Positions 6,854 through 10,832 of a DNA stretch of 10,832 nucleotides are shown piece by piece (position 1 is the first letter of the stretch; each line of letters opens with the position of its first letter). This stretch comes from Chloroflexota bacterium. Lineage in GTDB: Bacteria; Chloroflexota; Dehalococcoidia; Dehalococcoidales; RBG-16-60-22. Where the stretch lies: positions 1 to 10,832 of the forward strand of contig JACPQH010000110.1 in NCBI GenBank assembly GCA_016190585.1. The letters are read 5' to 3'. A program made the translations under genes and the position numbers. The notes under the pieces were generated by a model. It worked only from the letters and a program-made list of their open reading frames with translations. It did not search any database and was not told the origin of the DNA.

Positions 6854-8163
6854 TCTTCCCCTTTTGTCCGGAAAACCAGACGCAACGGCGTGCCTTCGAA
6901 CCCGAAAGACCGCCTCAGGCGGTTCTCAAGGTATCGCCGGTATGAGAAATGCACTAGTTTAGCATCATTAACAAAAAAAATAAAGGTCGGGGGCCTCACG
7001 TCCGCCTGGGTCGCGTAAAATATGCGGAGCAGCCGGCCGCCCCGCCGGGGTAGGCTGTGCCCGGCGATCGCCTGCTGGATAACGCGGTTGACGACGGCGG
7101 TCGGCGGCCGCTTGAGCCGCTCTTCATAGACCCGGCAGACCAGGGGCAGGATGGCGTCAACACCGTGGCCGGTCAGGGCGGAGAGGTAGATAATCGGCGC
7201 GTAGGGCAGGAACTTCAGCGCGTCCCTGATAGCCTGGTCCCACGCCGCCTTGTTCTTATCCTCGACCAGGTCCCATTTGTTGACCACCACGATTACACTC
7301 TTGAACATCTTCTGGACGTAGCCGGCGACATGGGCGTCCTGGGCGGTAATCCCGTCGCGGGCGTCAATCACCAGCAAGACGACTTCCGCCTTCTCCGCGG
7401 CCCGCAGCGACCGCAGCACGCTGTATTTCTCGATGCCCGGCGCCACCCGGCCGCGCCGCCTGATGCCGGCGGTATCAATGAGCAGTACCGGCGCCCCCTC
7501 ATACTCGAACAGGGTATCCACCGCGTCGCGGGTCGTTCCCGGAGTGCTCGATACAATGGCGCGCTCCTCGCCGACAATCCGGTTCAGCAGGAGCGATTTG
7601 CCTACGCCGGGCCGGCCGACAATGGCGACGCCTGTGGCCTGTGTCTGCCCGGCGGCGGGCGGCGAGGGGGGCAGCAGCGGGACGACTTTGTCCAGCAGCT
7701 CGGCCACCGAACGTCCGTGAAAGGCGCTTATGGGAATAGGGTCGCCCAACCCGAGTTGGTAGAACTCGGCGGCCTGGCTTTCCAGGCGCGCGTTGTCGGC
7801 CTTATTGGCTACCAGCAGCACCGGTTTGCCCGTCCGCCGCAGCATATCAGCCACGTCCCGGTCGGCGGCGGTGAGCCCGCTCTTGACTTCTACCATGAAA
7901 AGCACGAGGTCGGCATCGGTGATGGCCGCCTGGACCTGCTGCTCGACCTCCCGGGAAAGTATTGTCTCCTCGGCCGGAACGAGCCCGCCGGTATCGACCA
8001 TCATGAAATCTTTGCCCTGCCAGCAGACATCCGCCAGCACGCGGTCGCGCGTGGTGCCCGGTAGGTCTTCCACGATAGCCACCGGCTTGCCGGCCGCGCG
8101 GTTGAGCAAGGTCGATTTGCCGACGTTCTGCTTGCCGACTATCGCCACGACGGGTTTGCTCAT
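6850..8163 (-). CDS. der: Ribosome-assembly GTPase Der (EngA)
   Basis: Der is an essential tandem GTPase needed for maturation of the 50S ribosomal subunit. The 437 residues show the diagnostic double G domain. G domain 1 has P-loop GKQNVGKS at 10-17, DTGG at 57-60 and NKAD at 120-123. G domain 2 has P-loop GRPGVGKS at 183-190, STPGTTRD around 206-213, DTAG at 230-233 and NKWD at 295-298. A KH-like C-terminal domain (about 350-437) ends in the conserved FEGTPLRLVFR region. The first P-loop has KQ where family members usually have RP, without touching the essential lysine or serine. The start ATG follows argF by 59 bases, with only a weak ribosome-binding site (GGTAAC). It is probably expressed from the argF promoter, and I see no clear promoter in the gap. 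Confidence 0.96.
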   Translation of the reverse strand: MSKPVVAIVGKQNVGKSTLLNRAAGKPVAIVEDLPGTTRDRVLADVCWQGKDFMMVDTGGLVPAEETILSREVEQQVQAAITDADLVLFMVEVKSGLTAADRDVADMLRRTGKPVLLVANKADNARLESQAAEFYQLGLGDPIPISAFHGRSVAELLDKVVPLLPPSPPAAGQTQATGVAIVGRPGVGKSLLLNRIVGEERAIVSSTPGTTRDAVDTLFEYEGAPVLLIDTAGIRRRGRVAPGIEKYSVLRSLRAAEKAEVVLLVIDARDGITAQDAHVAGYVQKMFKSVIVVVNKWDLVEDKNKAAWDQAIRDALKFLPYAPIIYLSALTGHGVDAILPLVCRVYEERLKRPPTAVVNRVIQQAIAGHSLPRRGGRLLRIFYATQADVRPPTFIFFVNDAKLVHFSYRRYLENRLRRSFGFEGTPLRLVFRTKGEE

Positions 8164-8222
8164 GTTACCGGTAAAACTTCGGTATATGCATAAGGCCTGG
8201 TCGAATCGTCGTCCCCTATCAG

Positions 8223-9134
8223 CTAACGGGCCAGCAGCCGCATCAGCAGTGCTTTCTGGAAGTGCATCCGGTTTTCCGCCTGGTCGAAGACCACCGACTG
8301 TCCTTCATCCAGGATCGTCTCCGAGACCTCCTCGCCGCGGTGGGCGGGCAGCGGGTGCATCAGGATGGCGTCTTTTTTCGCCAGCGACATCAGTTCGTCG
8401 TTCACCTGGTAGGCCGCGAATACCTGCCGGCGCTTTGAGGCCTCGGCTTCCTGGCCCATGCTTGCCCAGACATCGGTATAGACCACGTCAGCGCCGGCCA
8501 CCGCCAGCCCGGGCTTGTCTAGGCATATGAGCTCGGCGTTATTTCTCCGGCAGTAGCCCGTCGCCGCTTGAATTATATTCTCCTGCACCAGGTAGCCGGC
8601 AGGCGAAGCAATACGTACGTTCATGCCTGCCAGCGACGCCGCCAGTACCAGGCTGTTGGCCACGTTGTTCCCGTCGCCGACATAGGCCAGGGTAAGCCCC
8701 CCGAGCCGCGCCTTCTTCTCGTAGATGGTAAGCAGGTCGGCCATGGCCTGGCAGGGGTGTTCCAGTTCCGACAGCGCGTTTATCACCGGCACGGTGGCGA
8801 ACCGGGACAGCAGCCTGAGCGCCTCGTGCGATGCCCGTGCGGCGATGACGTCCACGTAGCGACTGAGCACCCGGGCGACATCCGGCACCGACTCACGCTT
8901 GCCCAGGCCGACCTCGGCGGGCGACAGGTAGATACAGCGCCCGCCTAGCTGCGCGATGGCTACCTCGAAACTTACGCGCGTCCGCAGCGAGGGATTTTCG
9001 AAGAGAAGGGCCAGGGTTTTCCCGGCCAGCGCCGGGGTTGCCGGCTCGCCTTTGCTCCTGGTGGCGCTGTCTACCAGTCCCTGAATATCATCACCGCTCA
9101 GGTCAGCTACCGAAAGCAAGTCTTTCCCGTTCAA
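8223..9134 (-). CDS. argF: Ornithine carbamoyltransferase
   Basis: ArgF transfers the carbamoyl group of carbamoyl phosphate to ornithine, giving citrulline, the sixth step of arginine synthesis, in the cytoplasm as a trimer. Starting at TTG 9134 the protein has 303 residues, normal for the family. It has the carbamoyl-phosphate loop SLRTR (49-53), HPCQ (126-129), and the ornithine-binding DVWASMG (221-227), which separates it from aspartate carbamoyltransferase. HPLPAHRGEE (260-269) follows. Most ornithine enzymes have HCLP there, so the ligand-contacting Cys is Pro in this one. TTG 9134 is chosen because GGGGAGG (9140-9146) lies exactly five bases before it and the N-terminus then fits the family. 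A longer reading from TTG 9167 would include the promoter -10. It is the first gene of the argF-der-plsY-gpsA operon; other arg genes are absent. Confidence 0.93.
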   Translation of the reverse strand: MNGKDLLSVADLSGDDIQGLVDSATRSKGEPATPALAGKTLALLFENPSLRTRVSFEVAIAQLGGRCIYLSPAEVGLGKRESVPDVARVLSRYVDVIAARASHEALRLLSRFATVPVINALSELEHPCQAMADLLTIYEKKARLGGLTLAYVGDGNNVANSLVLAASLAGMNVRIASPAGYLVQENIIQAATGYCRRNNAELICLDKPGLAVAGADVVYTDVWASMGQEAEASKRRQVFAAYQVNDELMSLAKKDAILMHPLPAHRGEEVSETILDEGQSVVFDQAENRMHFQKALLMRLLAR

Positions 9135-9157
9135 GACGACCTCCCCGCTATGCCCCA

Positions 9158-9186
9158 AGTATAGCAACGAGAGGCCAAATATTCAA
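9158..9186 (-). promoter_or_regulatory. Promoter of the argF-der-plsY-gpsA operon
   Basis: On the minus strand, TTGAAT (9186-9181) is followed by a 17-base spacer and TATACT (9163-9158), with TG one base before the -10 (extended -10, TGCTATACT). Transcription would start near 9151, leaving about 17 leader bases and placing GGGGAGG almost at the 5' end of the RNA. TGAATATTT across the -35 resembles one half of an ArgR box, but the second half is not present. Confidence 0.72.
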
Positions 9187-9263
9187 CACCGCGCGCCCCG
9201 GCGCCGTGAGGTAAAATAGCCGTCGGGAAACCCCGAAATGGGTATCCCCGATGAACATCACCA

Positions 9264-9297
9264 CCGGAATTCCGAGAGATGTGGCAACCGGTTCCGG
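9264..9297. repeat. Inverted repeats between the divergent argF and reductase promoters
   Basis: CCGGAA (9264-9269) and TTCCGG (9292-9297) are perfect inverted copies 22 bases apart. Within the same stretch lie two short palindromes, CGGAATTCCG (9265-9274) and AACCGGTT (9286-9293). They sit upstream of both divergent promoters and could bind a dimeric regulator. In GC-rich DNA such short palindromes also arise by chance. Confidence 0.35.
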
Positions 9298-9322
9298 CGG
9301 GTTTTCTCTTGACCAAACTTTG

Positions 9323-9331
9323 TGCTATACT
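9323..9331 (+). promoter_or_regulatory. Extended -10 promoter of the methylenetetrahydrofolate reductase gene
   Basis: TGCTATACT gives an extended -10 (TG, one base, TATACT). The -35 region at 17-base spacing (9303-9308, TTTCTC) is weak, as often seen with extended -10 promoters; TTGACC at 9309-9314 is only 11 bases away and too close to serve. The same nine bases form the -10 of argF on the other strand. Start expected near 9338, leaving a leader of about 234 bases. Confidence 0.5.
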
Positions 9332-9474
9332 CAGACTTGGCCGCACGGATTGCTGATAAGCGTGAATATCAGGAAATGAGCTGTTCTGTTAAGGGTTGCA
9401 CCGTCAATTCCCCGCCTTTTCGCAGGTATATTGCGGTCAGGGTACCGGCTGTTTTCCCGGAAGGCGCGCGGGCC

Positions 9475-9506
9475 GGGCCGCCCGGGCACCGGTCAGGCCC
9501 CTTTTT
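9475..9506 (+). terminator. Terminator-like hairpin with T-run inside the reductase leader
   Basis: GGGCC (9475-9479) can pair with GGCCC (9496-9500), enclosing an inner CCGG/CCGG stem (9482-9485 with 9489-9492). A single C and then five T (9502-9506) follow. The stem is bulged and the upstream GGGCC at 9470-9474 can compete for the same partner. Placed after the promoter and before the gene, it would act as an attenuator or end a short RNA. Confidence 0.45.
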
Positions 9507-9510
9507 GTGT

Positions 9511-9531
9511 TTCCCCGGTTCCGCCGGGGAA
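9511..9531 (+). repeat. Perfect 8-base-pair hairpin 40 bases before the reductase start
   Basis: TTCCCCGG (9511-9518) and CCGGGGAA (9524-9531) pair perfectly around a five-base loop. There is no T-run after it, so it is not a terminator by itself. It may be part of the leader switch, or may shield or expose the downstream start region. Confidence 0.55.
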
Positions 9532-9571
9532 TCCCGTTAGACCGCATACCCCCACCGGGAGTGAAAGGTTA

Positions 9572-10832
9572 ATGCAAGAACGAACCAGGAAAGACAAGAT
9601 ACTCGTGATCAGCTCCCTGCCGGCGCTGGCGGAGATGACCGCCCGGGCCGTGGGCGATTCTCTCGAGGTCACCCGCGCCGCCACCGACCAGGAAGGGCTG
9701 GACAAAGCCCGGAAGGAGCTGCCGGCGCTTATCGCGCTGGGCTGCATGGAGCCTCCGGGCGCCGCCTTCAAGCTCCAGCAGAAGCTGCGGGACGGCTGGA
9801 TAAGCAAGAACATCCCCCTGCTCATCGTTGACACCGACTCCGGGTGCCGCACCCTGAGCATCGAAGAGGGCATGCAGATCGAAGCCGACGGCTATATCTC
9901 CCTGGCCGGCAAGGATGGCGATGCCTCGATCACCCAGCTGGCGGAACCCATCGCCCGGCTCCGGGAAAAGCTGTCCAGCCGGCTCCGCGAAAGGGCCAAC
10001 CTGTTCAAGGAGGCCATGCTCGACCCCGATACCTTCTGCGTGACCTGGGAGCACGTACCGGGCCGGGGCGCTTTCGAGATCCAGCAGGAGAAGCTGGTGG
10101 AAGAGGCAACGCGCGCGGCGCGGGGCGGCAAGGTCCACGCCGTTTCCGTTACCGATAACCCCGGCGGCAACCCGGCCATCTCTACGGAGATACTCTGCAC
10201 CGAGCTCAAGAAGCTGGGCATCGAGCCGCTGGTGCACGTCGCCTTCCGCGACAAGAACCGGAACCAGGTCGAAAGCCTCCTTTACGGCGTCGCCGCGCTC
10301 GGGGTGCGCAACCTGCTCATGCTCACCGGCGACTACCCTGCCAGCGGCGGCTTCATGGGCCGCGCCCGGCCGAACTTCGACCTCGATTCCGTGCACGGCC
10401 TCCAGCTTGTCCGCATGATGAACAACGGCCTGGAGCACGAGGCCCTGGGCCGGAAATCCGTGCTCGCGCCCACCGACTTCTTCGCCGGAGCCGCCGTCTC
10501 CCCCTTCAAGCAGACCGAGGCCGAGCTCATGGGGCAATACTACAAGCTCCGCAAAAAGATCGAGAGCGGCGCCGGCTTCCTCATTACCCAGCTCGGCTAC
10601 GACATCCGGAAATACCACGAGCTTATGACCTGGCTCAAGCTCAACGGCTACGATGTCCCCGCCGTCATCAATATCTACGTGCTTCCCTATGCCGCCGCCA
10701 GGACGATGAACGCCAACCAGATCCCCGGCGCGGTGGTCACCGCCAAGCTGCTGAACGAGATAGACGCCGAGAGAAAGGGCGAGGACAAGGGCCGCCAGGC
10801 GAGGCTGATGCGCGCCGCCAGGATGTATGCCC
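9572..10832 (+). CDS. Methylenetetrahydrofolate reductase with N-terminal pseudo-receiver domain (3' end outside window)
   Basis: The C-terminal part is a MetF-family TIM barrel. This family interconverts 5,10-methylene- and 5-methyl-tetrahydrofolate with FAD, in methionine synthesis or the methyl branch of the Wood-Ljungdahl pathway. It starts near residue 150, with the catalytic Glu in VTWEHVPG (E160). SVTDNPGG (192-199), HVAFRDKNR (222-230) and LTGDYP (251-256, holding the conserved Asp) follow. At least 420 residues are encoded; the gene runs off the window, probably missing only the last few dozen. Residues 7-135 resemble a CheY-type receiver (KILVISS strand, DGYIS strand, alternating helices). 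They lack the acidic pair after strand 1 and the phospho-acceptor Asp after strand 3 (ALGCMEP), so it should not be phosphorylated. GGGAG (9557-9561) is 10 bases before the ATG. It reads divergently from argF. Partner proteins (MetV or a zinc-finger subunit) are not visible. Confidence 0.88.
   Translation, partial: MQERTRKDKILVISSLPALAEMTARAVGDSLEVTRAATDQEGLDKARKELPALIALGCMEPPGAAFKLQQKLRDGWISKNIPLLIVDTDSGCRTLSIEEGMQIEADGYISLAGKDGDASITQLAEPIARLREKLSSRLRERANLFKEAMLDPDTFCVTWEHVPGRGAFEIQQEKLVEEATRAARGGKVHAVSVTDNPGGNPAISTEILCTELKKLGIEPLVHVAFRDKNRNQVESLLYGVAALGVRNLLMLTGDYPASGGFMGRARPNFDLDSVHGLQLVRMMNNGLEHEALGRKSVLAPTDFFAGAAVSPFKQTEAELMGQYYKLRKKIESGAGFLITQLGYDIRKYHELMTWLKLNGYDVPAVINIYVLPYAAARTMNANQIPGAVVTAKLLNEIDAERKGEDKGRQARLMRAARMYA

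Larger units (their letters stand above)
9338..9571 (+). promoter_or_regulatory. Long structured leader of the reductase gene
   Basis: Between the predicted transcription start and the ATG lie about 234 bases with no credible gene. The first part is mixed in composition. From about 9440 it becomes very GC-rich and can form several competing hairpins, including a terminator-like one (9475-9506) and a perfect one (9511-9531). The octamer CGGTCAGG occurs twice (near 9434 and 9490). I looked for the conserved cores of SAM, SAH, cobalamin, THF, glycine and T-box leaders and saw none. An attenuator or an unrecognised riboswitch is possible. Confidence 0.4.

Noticed and set aside
7057..8064. 335-codon plus-strand open frame across der
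   Set aside because: Shadow of der on the opposite strand; no motif, and der is fully conserved over the same bases.
9177..9187. ArgR box at the argF promoter
   Set aside because: Only one half-site (TGAAT followed by AT bases) is present; the matching ATTCA half is missing.
9434..9475. Resemblance to bacterial SRP RNA (GGTCAGG and CCGGAAGG pieces)
   Set aside because: The pieces are in the wrong order and spacing, and the conserved apical-loop structure is missing.
9322..9540. 72-codon plus-strand open frame in the reductase leader, as a leader peptide
   Set aside because: It starts at the TTG-free -10 region, has no ribosome-binding site before it, runs through both hairpins and has random-looking composition.
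9569..10618. Minus-strand open frame opposite the folate reductase
   Set aside because: Antisense shadow of a GC-rich gene; the plus-strand frame matches the MetF family throughout.

Overview
This is a GC-rich bacterial chromosome segment made almost entirely of core housekeeping genes. A clearly AT-rich stretch at the left edge (roughly 35-40% GC in the lines I counted) carries one unrecognised membrane protein. The genes have Shine-Dalgarno sites, several TTG starts and sigma-70-type promoters. The genes themselves do not prove the taxon. A GC-rich anaerobe of the Chloroflexota (Dehalococcoidia-like) is my best guess, from the general look of the proteins, the der-plsY-gpsA order and the folate reductase with an N-terminal extension. 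I hold it with low to moderate confidence.

Layout. (1) 19-726 (+): AT-rich gene for a protein with three predicted membrane helices and a helical cytoplasmic part, function unknown. (2) 797-5130 (+): a good promoter (797-825), then alaS (858-3473), ruvX/yqgF (about 3500-3946) and dnaJ (4030-5130). alaS is interrupted by an in-frame TAA at 2790-2792. ruvX has an in-frame TAG at 3497-3499, just where its start codon is expected. dnaJ is preceded by a short AT-rich leader with an inverted repeat. (3) 9186-5127 (-): one operon, argF-der-plsY-gpsA, read from a strong-looking promoter at 9158-9186. der and plsY overlap by ATGA. gpsA ends head-on with dnaJ in a shared CTAG. (4) 9303-10832 (+): a promoter with an extended -10, a leader of about 234 bases with a terminator-like hairpin plus T-run and a second perfect hairpin, and a methylenetetrahydrofolate reductase gene cut off by the window end. 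The reductase has a degenerate response-regulator-like receiver domain fused in front.

Roles. alaS, ruvX, dnaJ and der serve translation, DNA maintenance or transcription (RuvX), protein folding and ribosome assembly. gpsA and plsY supply two consecutive steps of phospholipid synthesis (glycerol-3-phosphate formation, then its first acylation). argF makes citrulline for arginine synthesis. The reductase belongs to one-carbon/methyl metabolism.

I found no phage, transposon, CRISPR, tRNA or rRNA sequence, and no clear new multi-gene system. The points most worth a second look are the paired stop codons in alaS and ruvX, the receiver-reductase fusion, and its structured leader.
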